Numbered from the stretch's first letter, positions 36,601 to 48,137 are shown. The stretch: DNA of 64,000 nucleotides from Boletus sp. NGJ (GCA_019096195.1 JAGTXK010000073.1:1612001-1676000); one strand, 5' to 3'. Numbers and translations: made by a program. The notes: generated by a model not told the origin, from the sequence alone.

Positions 36601-39600
36601 TTGCCCTGAGAATGGAAGGACTGTTGAAAAACACCAGGATGTCTTTGACAATAGACATGTAGTTCCTCATCCTAGAGAGCTATTGGTGCAATTCAACTGT
36701 CACATCAATCTGGAAGTTTGTGGCTCCATCAAAGCTGTCAAATATATCCATAAATATATCTACAAGGGTCCAGATCGTGCTACCATCCAAACACAGGGCC
36801 ATGATGAGATTCATTCCTATTTGAATGCAAGATACATCTTTTCCACCCAAGCATGTCATAACATTTTTGAATTCCCCATGCATATGGAATGGCCAGCTGT
36901 CTATTGTCTCCCAATTCATTTGCCAGATCAACAGTCTGTTGTCTTTCGTGCTGATGCTCAAATTGAACAAGTGGTCAATAATGCCAAGAATACTCACTTG
37001 CTTGGATGGTTCAAAGCAAATCAAGATTCTGATCTCATTGCTGCTGGAGCACATGACTATCTCTATCAGAAGTTTCCAAAGAACTTTGTCTGGGATCAAT
37101 GTAATGCTATATGGAAAATTTGCCAAAGATACAAGGCTATTGGACACATGTATTCTGCTTATCCCAATCAAGGAGAAATCTTCTACTTGCATCTTTTGCT
37201 TACTGTGGTCAAAGGTAAAATCAATCATGATGAAGATATAACGTCTTATTTATATATTTCACTTTTATAGGTGCCATCTCCTATGAAAATCTTCGCACTA
37301 TCAATGGTCATCTTTATGATTCCTTCAAAGAGGCATGCCATGCATATGGTCTCTTGCAAAATGATAGAGAGTGGCTGTTATGTCTTCAAGAAGCTGCTCA
37401 CTTCAGCATGGGCTCTCAGTTGCAGCATCTATTCATTATTATTCTGGTCCATTGTGCTCCTGTGGATCCTCACCTACTGGGGGAGGCATCTAAAGATAAT
37501 CTCTGTGATGATTTATGACATCACCTCATCAATGTTCTTCATATTCTTGAACCCACCCAGGATCAGATTTATGACTATGGATTGCATCTCATTGCCCAAG
37601 ATCTTAAAAGACATGGCAAACACCTACAGGACTTTCCACACATGCCTTTGCCACAAGGAAATTGGAATCATCAGGAAGGAAACCAGCTTATCAATGAACA
37701 ACAGCAATACAACATACAGGAGTTGCAGCAATTTGTTCAAAGAAGCATACCTACTCTTAATCCTCAACAGACTGCTCTTTATAATGCAGTCATGAATAGT
37801 GTCATCGATTCTCTTGGATCTCCATTCTTCCTTCATAGTGGTGGTGGTTGTGGCAAAACTTATTTGGCAAGCATCATTGCTGCTTCTGTTTGTGCAAGAG
37901 GTGAAATTGTCCTTTATGTTGCTTTAACTGGTCTGGCTTCTCTTCTACTCCCTGGTGGTTGTACAGCCCATTCATGATTCAAAATTCCCATTCCTATTCA
38001 TGAACAAAGTACTTGCAACATTAAAAAGGATGATCTTACTCATCAACTCCTTCTGCAAACCTCTCTTATCATTTGGGATGAAGCTGGTTCTCAACATCAT
38101 TTCATTCTGGAGTCTGTCGATCGTACTCTGTGTGACTTGCTCAGCATAGATCGCCCTTTTGGAGGAATTACTGTACTGCTTAGTGAAGACTTTAGACAAA
38201 CTCTGCCTGTCATTCAACATGGATCAAGAGAGCAAATTGTGCCAGCCACTCTCACACACTCCAGTCTCTGGCCTAACATCACTATTTACTATCTTCATCA
38301 AAATATGTGCCTTGGCCAAGATCCTGAATCTGATGCATGGGCACAACAGCTTCTTCACATTGGTGTGACTGATGGAGATCTCATACTTCCTGCACACATG
38401 CATTGTGGTGATAATATGCCTTCCCTCATCAATGCTATCTACTCCCAGCTCCTCATTGGAAACCAGCAGATAACAGATCAATACTTTCTGGATCGTACAA
38501 TTCTCAATCCTAGGAATGTCCAGATTCATGAAATCAATTCCACCATTCTCAACTCTGCTGCACCTCAACAAAAATTCACCTATCTTAGTGCAGATTCAGT
38601 CACTGATCATGAATATGACTATGTATTGCCAGAGATTCTCTGTAATAATATAGGAAATTTTCAAACTTTTCAAACGCTTACTTACTTTTCATTTTCTTCA
38701 ACTCTTTTCTTCATAAGTCACATGACTGTGCACGTGACCATGGGACCACATCACATGACAGGTCTAGAACCTATGACATCATATGATGTCATACCTCATA
38801 TGATCCACGCCTCTTTAATTTCCGCTCTTCTTACACAGCCCATTTAATCTCCGTCTTACTATACTTAGTAGTTTATCACACGCACTGCTTGGTCCGTGCG
38901 CATTCTCTTCATGTATATAAACTAGCACTTTGACGACTGGTATCCCCAGTCTAATCCATTTGTCTCTTCCTCCAATAACCTATTAGCTTTGGCCATCGGT
39001 CGTCGTAGGGTTAGGAATAGTCAGGCCTAAGACTTCCCACCTGATTCACTCAGCCAGGACCTGTGTAGCCTGCGAAGCACATTCAAGCCTTGTGGATTGT
39101 TTTCCGAAAGGGATTCATAACATTCTCCACACTTTCAATCCCTCTAGATTTCCCCTTCATCAACTGGAGCTGAAGATTAGTGCACCACTTATGCTATGGC
39201 AAAACCTGGATCCCATTCATGGTCTCTATAATGGAACTCACTTGAGGCTAATTAAATCAACTCACAGAGTCTTAGAGTGTCGAGTATTAAGTGGTGATGG
39301 TGGTAACAATGCCCACAATGTTGTTTTGATTCCTAGATTAGCCCTTGACTCTGGTTTGGAAGATTCCCCAGTTCCATTTTATCACTTTCAATTTCCTGTA
39401 CATTTTGCCTATGCTATGACTATCAACAAGGCTCAAGGTCAAACTGTTAAGCATGTTGGTCTTAACTTGAGCACTTCTGTTTTCTCTCATGGACAACTTT
39501 ATGTGGCACTTTCACGTTGTACTCATCCCAGAAACATTAAGATACTCTTTCCTGATAACCAACAAAATACAACAACTACAAATGTAGTTTGGGATGAAGT

Positions 39601-39622
39601 ATTTAGAAACTTGGAACTTTGA
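33655..39622 (+). pseudogene. Helitron Rep/helicase protein, decayed
   Basis: A Helitron-type RepHel protein for rolling-circle transposition. Its N-terminal part (33655-34960) is unusual: a proline-rich stretch, a long glutamine-rich coiled-coil-like stretch (about 34290-34500) and an acidic Pro/Asp/Ser repeat. Next come the Helitron N-domain (about 34988-36140), the HUH nickase motif GLPHMHLL (about 36340) and the tyrosine motif YIHKYIYKG (about 36740). Helicase motifs follow: GGGCGKT (Walker A, about 37845), IIWDEAG (Walker B, about 38070), DFRQTLPVI, NKAQGQTV and YVALSRCTHPR (about 39500). Introns at 33821-33893, 36141-36203 and about 37217-37270 are supported. Seven in-frame stops (for example at 34508, 34959, 37516-37518 and 37975-37977) all sit at apparent Gln or Arg codons. 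A solo LTR (38641-39122) interrupts the helicase. The gene is inactive. Confidence 0.87.
38641..39122. repeat. Solo LTR (family C) inside the Helitron helicase
   Basis: A 482-bp LTR beginning TGTAATAATATAGG and ending TTCATAACA, with an exact 5-bp duplication TTCTC on both sides (38636-38640 and 39123-39127). It has a TATA box (GTATATAAAC, about 38911). Outside it, the helicase frame continues in phase. The identical duplication suggests a fairly young insertion. Confidence 0.9.
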
Positions 39623-39663
39623 TTTGTATTACTATAGTTATATGTCAAATATCAAGTTCTTTA

Positions 39664-39910
39664 GAATTCAAACACAGTGCCAAAGGTACAATGCAAGAAT
39701 TCACTATTAACACTACAAGACACTCCTACCGAATTCAAGTGCAGTGCCAAAGGCACACAGCAAGAATTTGCTACTAACACTACAAAATACTCCCACCAAA
39801 TTCAAGCACAGTGCCAAAGGCACGTAGTGAGAATTTGCTATTAACACTACAAGACACTCCTACCGAATTCAAGTGCAGTGCTAAAGGCATGCAGCAAGAA
39901 TTTGCTATAA
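39664..39910 (+). repeat. 67-bp minisatellite, about 3.7 units
   Basis: Tandem units start at 39664, 39731, 39798 and 39865 (the last partial), each opening with GAATTCAAG or a close variant and containing AGTGCCAAAGGCAC, itself near-palindromic. The array lies just behind the helicase stop codon. Confidence 0.88.
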
Positions 39911-39919
39911 CCCCCCCCC

Positions 39920-39955
39920 TGTTGGGCTGAAGGCCCAACAGTGAGCCACTGGCTC
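39920..39955 (+). terminator. Tandem hairpins, possible Helitron 3' end
   Basis: Two strong hairpins follow a C-run. The first pairs TGTTGGGC (39920-39927) with GCCCAACA (39933-39940). The second pairs GAGCCA (39943-39948) with TGGCTC (39950-39955). Helitrons end in a short hairpin followed by CTRR about ten bases later, and CTGG follows at about 39969. The base after it is not the expected T, so the end is tentative. Confidence 0.4.
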
Positions 39956-40094
39956 GTTCTCAATACCTGGGCAAGGATTTGCACAAGGTTGATGAGCTGT
40001 GTATGGACAAGCTTATGGTGAGCATCAACCTGCTCAAAATAAAGATTAGTTAGTGGTATCATCGTATATTGGGGAGTTGCAAAGTAGATTCACT

Positions 40095-40220
40095 GATTTT
40101 CTGTCTCCGCTATGAAGACAGAAGAGGATGCTGCAGTTTCTGCCACAGGTCAAATAAAATTAAACAAAGACATTGTTAACAGCTGCACTGCTGAACAAGC
40201 TCTTAGATCCTACTAATGGA
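40095..40220 (+). pseudogene. Unidentified exon-like fragment, copy 2
   Basis: The plus-strand counterpart of 22128-22325, sharing the SATKT-EDA-VS-TGQ and NKDIVNSC..EQAL pattern from a shared TCTCCGCTA start. Similarity ends near 40210. The shared segment shows both loci carry part of one dispersed, once-coding repeat. Confidence 0.4.
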
Positions 40221-40338
40221 TTCAAAGGTGAAGACCTTCATTTCAATGGGGGTTTAATATCATGTTATTAAAAATACAGTGAACAAGATACTGTTATGGA
40301 ATTTCTAGGCACTTTCATCTAGCTGGCTACTTGCCTGA

Positions 40339-40862
40339 TGTTACAACTACCCCAGGTAGGAGTAGGTGCTAACTTGGATATGTTGAGTAGCAACTACATA
40401 GCTACTGGGGGCGAGAGGGTAGCTAGCAAAGCTATGAGATAAGGAGATTCCTGGAATAGGGTCAAGGGTTTAACAATAAAGGGTCTTCCTTGTTGTAGAC
40501 AAGATTTTGTTCAAGAAGAATGAAGTCAAGACTTAGAAGAGGTGTTCCCTCAAAAGTAGAACAACAACTCTTAGAGTTTTGGAAGAACAAGAATGAAAGT
40601 TCACCAAGTAGGTGTAAATTGTCAAGATTATAGGTTACATGAGGTTTATATATATATGAGGTATGGGCATGGGAATGATAAAGCTGCTGATATAATAGAA
40701 CCCTATGGAGTGAAGAATGGAAATAAGGGGTTTCTTATGCAAAGGCAGTGTTAGAAGTACATGACACAAAAGATAGAAATGGTCACATGGAGTCCCACTA
40801 TGTGACAGAAAGTCCAGGGTGCAAGGACAAAGCAGTGAGAAAGAAAAGAAGAAGTCATAATA
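40339..40862. repeat. Solo LTR (family B)
   Basis: A 524-bp LTR beginning TGTTACAACTACC and ending GTCATAATA (the usual CA end appears changed), with 5-bp flanks CCTGA and CCTAA that differ at one base. It aligns with the solo LTR at 32044-32625 over most of its length, including the stretch GTTCACCAAGTAGGTGTAAA. Confidence 0.78.
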
Positions 40863-41715
40863 CCTAAGTTCTTATGGTGAAGAACAAGAACCATGACAGG
40901 CTCTTTAAAATACTATATTAAGTTTCAGTCAGACCCACCCAATCCAATTGGAATTGCATTGTGTGTATGTGCTGACCCAATTGAGGGCCCTAGAGTATGC
41001 TTAAGTAGGTTAAGGTGTGCAACAGGGCAATGACATATTGCCAATGCTTGCATGACAAGCATCAATGCAATGACATATGCAAAACTAACACAACCAGTGC
41101 AATCCATGACTTGTTGTTGGAATGTAATGTAACCAGATAATGCAATGTTGTAGATTCCATCAATACAATCATAAATGTACCATGTCAGATACCATATACA
41201 AATACATACTCTTCCAACTTATCATACATCTTCAAAATAAATAACTCATGTTTGTTCCATCTCCAATTCCTAGGGCATAGAAGATCCATAAAGTGTTCAG
41301 TCACTTCTCTCCAGAATATATTATATGGATTGAACAGCCACAATGCCATGCTTTACTCCTAATATGATAGGTATCATCTAGCTGTTTTCCAATTAATGAT
41401 TTCAACAAAATGATCAAATAATATTATCATCATAGACAAGGATATTGAAACTGGTGAGATCAGCATGCATGAACATTGACATTGGCCAATGCTGATCCTG
41501 CAAGTATATTATATTATAGACACCTAGGTAAAGATGCTCAGGCAGTGGTTCCACAATTCCATTCCATAAATACAAATGAAACTCTTAAATTGGTCCAATG
41601 GCTTATTTCAACCACCATGTTCTTGAGCTGTTCAAAGACTTTTTTAAAATCCTTCTGATTGTTAGTACCACCCCTCCACATGACTGTCTCTCTTTCTAAA
41701 AGATCCTAGGAGCAT
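40863..41715. other. Repeat-derived stretch without a recognised gene
   Basis: No gene or element ends are identified. Several CAATGACATA-type words recur around 41030-41080, and the short palindrome GCTTGCATGACAAGC lies at about 41044. Open frames are short. Confidence 0.4.
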
Positions 41716-43445
41716 TCACTCAGGAGTAGAACAAGGGCACTTTGAGCTGGAGAAAACAATATACATTGTGAGGGATATGTAGAGTTTTTCACATACCACC
41801 AGTCCATTGCAGAGTATTGGCACAATGTACTCTAATAAATGTTCAGGAAAGCCAGGCATTGGATCAGCAGCTCTACATGTAGGAATTCTTGCCTTCATTT
41901 GAGCAGCAGAGGTGCATATGGTTAACACCTGCTGCATAGATCACTATTATCCTTTTGCAATAATTGAGGATGTGAGTCATCCCCACCCCCCTAGAGGATA
42001 TCTCTCTCCCACATGAAGAGTCTGTGTTTTCCAGCCTCCAAGTGAGCAATAAGTGATTTGTTAGTGATATGTGCCTGTATGTAGAGAATACCAGTCTCCA
42101 GGCTGTTGTGATCAAGCATTACACATAAACCAGACAAATCAATAAGGTCAGCCACATAGTCACACTGGTAGAAACATGAGGATAGCCGGCATAATTGTGT
42201 GGCTAAATGCTCTGTGAGATTACCAAACTCCTTCACAAGGAGATGATGTGAGTCAGTGTGCCACTAGAGCACACAACTCTCAAAAGATACTTATAATCCC
42301 ACATCAATTCATGATTGGCCTCAAAGAATCAGGGGTGAGATCAGAGCATCCAGAAAATCTTCAAGGGCAAGATAGTTAACTCTCCAGATTGTCATCAGAA
42401 GCATGCATATATATTTCCTTGATCCCCTGATTTGCATCATCCACTGGCATTCAATTGCCCATGGAAGCTGTCTTGAAAATATTGCTTGACTGTAGAACCT
42501 AGATGGCAAGAACAATCTTGAGGAAATAAATGTGTTCCAGCTTGACAGGTGCCATTAAGGTTATGGGCATGTAGCTGGGCCACAGCATAGGATGAAAACC
42601 AATTGGTAGCCAGTTTAGGGGAAAAAATGGCAGATAGTAGAGTATAAGCTGTGATTATAAATAGCTGTTAGTTGGTCCTCAGTCAAGTCTGTCTAATATT
42701 TAATAGCCTGCATCAAGGTGGAGAAAAAAAGGTAGATGCTGTGGTGAGCTCCAATCTGTGCAATGCAAACATTTGGGACCTTGTGTGAATGCACAAGTTG
42801 GCAGAGGCTGCAAAGAAATAAAGCTTGGTAAGTCAAGACATGGATTCTTCAATACTGACATATACCTGCCCTGCTTGAGTATGCATGTGAACCTTAATAT
42901 GCAAATTCTTCATGAGTGTCATTATTGAATGAAACATGTGATATATATAAGATTACACCTTACAAGAAGCTCATTCATGAATAATATCAGGCTATCAAAG
43001 TTCTAGGATATATCCAGCTCATATGGTGGGCACACATAATCATGTAGAGGCTCTATCATGACCCTTGTGTGCACAGGAGTGTTTAAACTTATTAACCTCT
43101 ATATCAGAGTATTTGACCATGCTGCAGCTTGTGCATGCTTATTATTTGCTTGGGCTCAGCACTGGGTATCTAATTCAATGCATAAGTCACCAAACTCCAG
43201 CAAGTCCATGGCACTGGTTTGTCCCAAGGATGAGCTCCAAAAGAATAAACAAAACCTATTACTTATGGCTCCCAGGGACTCTTCTGAAAGGAGGAGGAGG
43301 GAAAAAGTCAGATATATCCAAACCAAGTCTCACCATGACATTCCAAGGAATTGGTGGCAATTCCAGTAATCTAATTTTATTGCAGGGTTGGTAGATCACA
43401 TTCCTTTTCAGTGAAAACAACCTGGATATTGGTGCTGACATTGAG
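41716..43445 (-). pseudogene. Unidentified decayed coding region
   Basis: On the minus strand, stretches of coherent protein-like sequence run through this region in more than one frame. Examples are CGIISI and ELCALVAH around 42200-42310, YVADLIDLSGLCVMLDHN around 42100-42150, and QMKARIPTCRAADPMPGFPE around 41850-41900. Most in-frame stops fall where Arg or Gln would be created by reversing a C-to-T change, and at least one frameshift lies near 42180. I do not recognise the family; a transposon protein is likely from the setting. Borders are approximate. Confidence 0.45.
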
Positions 43446-43499
43446 CTAGACTATTAAGAATGGACAACTCTGATGTAACTCTAAAGGACCAGAGTTAAG

Positions 43500-44020
43500 T
43501 GGTGGTGTTGGGACTTGGTTTCACCTTATGTGGTGTGCCCTTGCTCAAGTCCATTGTTCTGGATTTCAAGAATGTCAGAGGTGAAGAGGTGAAGACTTGA
43601 TGTGGTCAAACATCAAGTTGAGCAGAGGCAAGAGTAAGTCATCAAGACTTGGATGGAAGACAGGAGTAGTGTTCAAAGTTGATATTCAAATTGATTATAC
43701 AAGTGTTGTTTCAAAGGTTTATATACAGTTGGAGTGAGAGTATTAGTAATGGAGTTTGTGATGTAGGATGAGTAACAGTATCAGAACTGAGATGCTATCT
43801 GGCTGGAGCAGTACTCCTAAGTGGAACAGACACTGGATTGAAGACAGCTATGAGACATGATGTAGACAGGTAATGCAGCATAGCTATGAGGAAGTAAGAA
43901 TACTATATTAAGGGAATTACAAGTCTGAGGGTATGAGAGCATACTCCAAGGGAGAATGCACCAGAGTTAAACTTGTCAAGTTGTATGGGATATGACATAG
44001 ACCTAAAGGGGGCAGTAACA
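43500..44020. repeat. Solo LTR, probably related to family B
   Basis: About 521 bp ending GGCAGTAACA, with a TATA-like TTTATATAC inside. Flanks TTAAG and CTAAG are a 5-bp duplication with one difference if the LTR starts at 43500. An alternative start at 43506 (TGTTGGGAC) lacks a matching flank. Confidence 0.6.
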
Positions 44021-44739
44021 CTAAGCTCCTGCTGGGTCTCTGAGTTTTCCCATTAGAATAAGTGAACACCTAAAAATAAATGTATCTTTCCAGAAATGAA
44101 ATGTTCTGGTTGGTCTAAACTAATGGAAAAAAAAGGCATGCTGAGTCAGTTTCTATCAGAGGATAAATTATGTAGCAATGCAGGTATTCCCTATGGACCT
44201 CAGAATAGCATGCATATTGATATCTGCACCTGCAGGTGTGGGTACACTAGTTACAGCATTATGAAATTGCTGTCAGGAGGACTAATAGGATCTGAGGTGC
44301 AAACCAACAACAACATGTTTAAATTCTATGAAAGAGAAACCTAAGTGAGGCTAACTTGAACAGTGTGTCTTGCCTACTCTGATTGCATTTACAATGAAGG
44401 TGCCTGATAGCTCAGTCTCCACTGACTTAGCAGAAACACCTTGTCAATGATGGAGGCAACACCAACAAGCTGGTGTCAAAGGAGATGAAGTGGTTAATTA
44501 TTGGAGTTTCCAGACACAAACTGCTGGGCATTGCCTGTGTTCCATGCACACAAGCCTAAAGTGAACTGAAACTGAAATGACCAAACCCTACCTGGAGTTC
44601 AGCACAATCAATAGGCAAGTAGAGATAATCTTATAGCCCTGTAGCTTGCCCAGTAGAGTATGGGAAAGACCAAGAGGACAAGATTGAGGTCCTCTGGTGG
44701 CTCTTGGGCCTTTACAGTATATACTGTCAAGGAGTTTAC
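44021..44739. other. Stretch without a recognised gene
   Basis: One 82-codon plus-strand frame (44096-44344) has no recognisable motif. Sequence on both strands is interrupted by stops, and no element end was found besides the TIR that starts at 44740. Confidence 0.35.
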
Positions 44740-46352
44740 ACTTGTGTACACTAGATCTACATAATAATATGCTATACTACATGCATGATTAGTGAGGCTA
44801 ATATGAGGATAACATGTGTATCAGTACAGCCATGGAATGGAAGGGAAGTATAGCATGAGGAGTACATGAGAAGAGTGAGTCATACATAGATAGAGGTATG
44901 AGATGAGTATGAGGCAATTTAGATCTAGGACAAGTCAGAGGAAATGGCATGAGGATGGCATGAGGTCTATGGATCTAGATCTGTGGATGAACTTGAGCAT
45001 TTAGGAGGATCAGGTTATAGGGGCTAATTACAGGGGCTAAATGTGAGAGTCATTGCAAATAGTAAAAATATGTAAAGAAAAAAATAACATGGTCTGTAAC
45101 AGAAACTTGGCAAATAACAGAGAACATCCATCTGAAAAATTCAGAAGCAAGAACACTACTTCTTTAGAGTGTTGCACAAACCTTACTACCCCTAAATCTG
45201 TAAGATATTTCGATGCCTCTTGTGCTTCCATCTTCAAATTGAGCCAGCATTGTAGCTGTTAATTGCTGGAAGCTTTGAGGTCAAATAGTTGTATGTAGGT
45301 GGCCCAGATCTTTCAATATTGCCAGCTGCAATATGTTTGATGTGTGTCATCTGATACTTTTTGCAAAGTTCTGTGCATGCAACTCAGCTGCAGGAAATGA
45401 TATATCAATGAGTTGAGATCCACTGGCATGTGGTTCTATTGTAGCCTTTTTAGCAAGCAGGGTGTTGTTCAGTGGCAGTTTCCTTGATGTCTTGATTGCT
45501 GTTTGCAATATAGCCTTGAGTTTCCCCATCATCTCACATAATCCACCTGCTGCCTCTTTCTCATTTGAAAATCAGTATATTGTGTCTTTATAGGCTTTCA
45601 GAGCTCTGATTTCAATCCAAAGTTCTGAGATGGTCAGCTCTTTCTTTCTCTCAACATCTATGACAAAGAGTCAACTTCCAGCTGGCATGTAATGTGATAA
45701 CTGACTGCTGAAGGTGCTTTGAGCCATGAGCTTCTTGTAGGTCAGGGTCTTCACTGCCCATCTCTTCTGCTGGTGCTCCTATAAATGGTGGATTAGAGCA
45801 ATTATGGCATCTTTGAACACTCTGACAATCCATACATTCACCAGGTAGTTCTTATTCAAGAGTGTGCATACAATGGTGTCAATGGCTCTGTCTATATCAG
45901 ATCACAGGGGAAACTTATTAAGGTTATGTTTGTGACTTCAAATGAGAGCATGTGGAGACAACTCCTTGTCTTGAAGGGCCTTCAGAATGTGGAAGTACAT
46001 GTCTAAGTTGAACTTGTGAGCAGCATGTGATATAGACCATTTTATCTTTCTACTATTCCTACTATTTTACCTAATTTATTACATTGGCTTTCACATTTAG
46101 CCCCTATCTACAGTATTACCCCTATGACCCAATCTCACCAAATGCTCAAGTTCTTGCAGAAATCTAGACCATCCAACCTCATGCCAACCTCATGCCATTC
46201 CCTTTGACTCATTCTTGGTTTGGATTGCTTTGGAGCAACCCTGGTTTCCATGTGTTATTCTAGATTGCCTCATTCTTGCCTTAAGCTCAATATGTTAGCC
46301 TCACTAATCATGCGTGTAGCATAGCATATCATCAGATCTAGTATACACAAGT
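44740..46352. mobile_element. 1.6-kb element with about 300-bp terminal inverted repeats
   Basis: The left end (44740-45065) and right end (about 46060-46352) are inverted copies of each other with indels. Matched landmarks are ACTTGTGTA at the outer tip, GCATGATTAGTGAGGCTAA, GGCATGAGG (repeated), AACTTGAGCATTT and GGGGCTAAATGTGA at the inner limit. The roughly 1-kb interior carries a single decayed minus-strand reading frame that fills the space between the ends. No Tc1, hAT or Harbinger signature is seen at the tips, and no target duplication was settled. The superfamily is unknown. Confidence 0.72.
45140..46050 (-). pseudogene. Unidentified decayed gene inside the TIR element
   Basis: A minus-strand frame of about 300 codons runs the whole way between the two inverted ends. 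Recognisable stretches are WSISHAAHKFNLDMYFHIL (about 46030-45975), SDIDRAIDTIVCTLLNKNYL, NVWIVRVFKDAIIAL (about 45850), ELWIEIRALKAYKDTIY (about 45610), KLKAILQTAIKTSRKLP (about 45510) and FPAAELHAQNFAKSIRYQM (about 45370). It is rich in Lys, Ile and Leu and looks helical. About five in-frame stops in the body all read as former Arg or Gln codons. I know no family for it and no DDE or zinc-finger motif stands out. It could be an accessory protein or a captured host gene. Confidence 0.55.
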
Positions 46353-46441
46353 TATTGCCATGCTATCAAAGAAAGAGAGAGAATAGAGCCAAGTAGGAGA
46401 TAGTTGTGATGCAACCTATAGCTTGGAGCTTGGATGTTGTA

Positions 46442-46466
46442 TACATCTCATTTTACATGAGATGTA
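46442..46466. repeat. Perfect 10-bp hairpin
   Basis: TACATCTCAT (46442-46451) and ATGAGATGTA (46457-46466) pair perfectly around a 5-base loop. The hairpin lies between the TIR element and the Tc1 element, with no evident function. Confidence 0.6.
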
Positions 46467-46517
46467 CAGTATCTATGATCAAGAAAACTTAATGCTATGC
46501 TGTAAGTTCTGTATGTA

Positions 46518-48083
46518 CAGTGACTCCCAAAACTGTTCCAATACCTAACCCTGGCAAACACCCGTGGGAATTTCGCTTGGCTTTGGTGGGACAAATAATA
46601 GTACATACCCTTGGCTACCTATGGGCACTTGGATCATGTGATTTGATCCAGAGGAAGTGAAGATATGGCTATTTTAAAACAGCAACTACATTGAAACAGT
46701 TTTGGGACTTTTGATGTGAGCATTAGAATCTTTATGATATAAGGGATAATTGCTGTTGTTTGGTGGTACAAACAAAGATATACATATAAATATCATGTCT
46801 GAGTCTAAAAATGTTCCCACACTTCTTGACTCTTAACCACTACCATCATGTGATCTCTCTTTGCCACTCAAAAGAATACTATCCTCTCTTAACTTGATTC
46901 TGGCCATTCCATCTACTCTATTGCCTCTAGTACAGGTGTTGGCATTGCTACCATCTCTAGGCTTTGTTCCAAGGAGTGTTCTGACCTTCAAAAGTCTGCT
47001 GGAGGCTGTCCATCAAAGCTTTCCTTTGTTGATATTTGTCATGCTGTTCGCCTTATCTCCAGTAATAAGGCAGAGAATGCTGTTCAGGTCACCAAAGCTC
47101 TCTCCACTATCACCAACCAGCCTCTCCATCCTAATATAGTTTGTCGTTATTTGGAAAAGATTGGTATGAAAGCCATAGTCAAGTCCAAACACCCACTACT
47201 CTCTACCAAACTTCATAAGGCTTGGTTCGACTTTGCTTATGCTCATAAGGACTGGACTCTAGAGGACTGGAAGCAGGTGGCATGGTCTGATGAGACAAAA
47301 ATCAATCATCTTGGGTCAGATGGTCACAAATGGGCATGGAAAAAGCCAGGAGAGGCTTAGTGACAGATTAGTTGAGGGGACTTTGAAGTTTGAAGGGAAT
47401 TCTTTGATGTTGTGGGGCTGTATGGGGTTGGCTATGCAACCAAGATTGATGATAGGATGGATGGTGATCTCTACCTTCAAATTTTAAAGGATGAACTCCG
47501 GGATTCCATGGAGTTCTGTGATCTAAATCCTCCTGATGTCATCTTTCAACAAGATAATGACCCCAAGCATACCTGCAAAAAGATCAAGGAGTGGCTGGAA
47601 GAGCAGGAATTTAGGACCATGGTATGGCCTGCACAGTCTCCTGACCTCAATCCCATAGAACATATCTGGCTTCACCTCAAAAGGAAGCTGGCAGACTATG
47701 AGGAGCCTTCTAAGAGAATAGAGGAGTTGTGGAGAAGAACTCCAGAGAAATGGAATGAGATACCAGCTGAGGTGTGTGAGGGATTGATTGAAAGCATGCC
47801 TAGGAGGGTTCAGGCAGTGCTTAAAGCCAAAGGAGGATATACCAAGTACTGATATATACCAAATACCCTTATGATAATCAAAAGTTTCAAAACTGTTCCA
47901 ATGTAGTTGCTGTTTTAAAATAGCCATATCTCCACTTTCTCTGGATCAAATCACATGATCCAAGTGCCCATAGGTAGCCAAGAGTATGTACTATTATTTG
48001 TCCCACCAAAGCCAAGCGAAATTCCCATGGGTGTTTGTGCACTGCATCAGAATTAGGTATTGGAACAGTTTTGGGAGTTACTG
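46518..48083 (+). mobile_element. Tc1-type transposon 2, decayed
   Basis: A 1,566-bp element flanked by TA (46516-46517 and 48084-48085), with inverted ends of about 190 bp. The outer tips are CAGTGACTCCCAAAACTG and CAGTAACTCCCAAAACTG. Each end also carries, at its inner limit, a second copy of the AAACTGTTCCAAT-like word in inverted orientation. The transposase inside is broken. Confidence 0.92.
46848..47852 (+). pseudogene. Tc1 transposase (DD34E), decayed
   Basis: A cut-and-paste DDE transposase. The frame from ATG 46848 to 47852 has 335 codons counting the terminal stop, close to the 338-residue relative at 57289-58305. An HTH-like segment (SIASSTGVGIATISRLC) and the catalytic triad are visible: AWSDETKIN, FQQDNDPKHT and PDLNPIEHIW. 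Thirty-four residues separate the second Asp and the Glu. Two stops (TGA at 46851-46853 and TAA near 46894) sit at apparent Arg and Gln codons. A pair of compensating frameshifts (about 47357 and 47428) disrupts the segment after GHKWAWKKPGE. The element cannot make its own enzyme as it stands. Confidence 0.9.
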
Positions 48084-48137
48084 TATAAACATTGCTGTTT
48101 GATCCTATTGATCTCTGTCCTTTCATATCCCCTCCCA

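Noticed and set aside
33655-39622. Alternative genetic code or stop recoding (TAA/TAG as Gln, TGA as Arg)
   Set aside because: The intact host genes use normal code and end at normal stops, and the pattern is explained by C-to-T decay limited to mobile elements.
43058-43394. Plus-strand open frames of about 100 codons
   Set aside because: No recognisable motif; the minus strand over the same stretch reads more protein-like as part of the decayed region 41716-43445.
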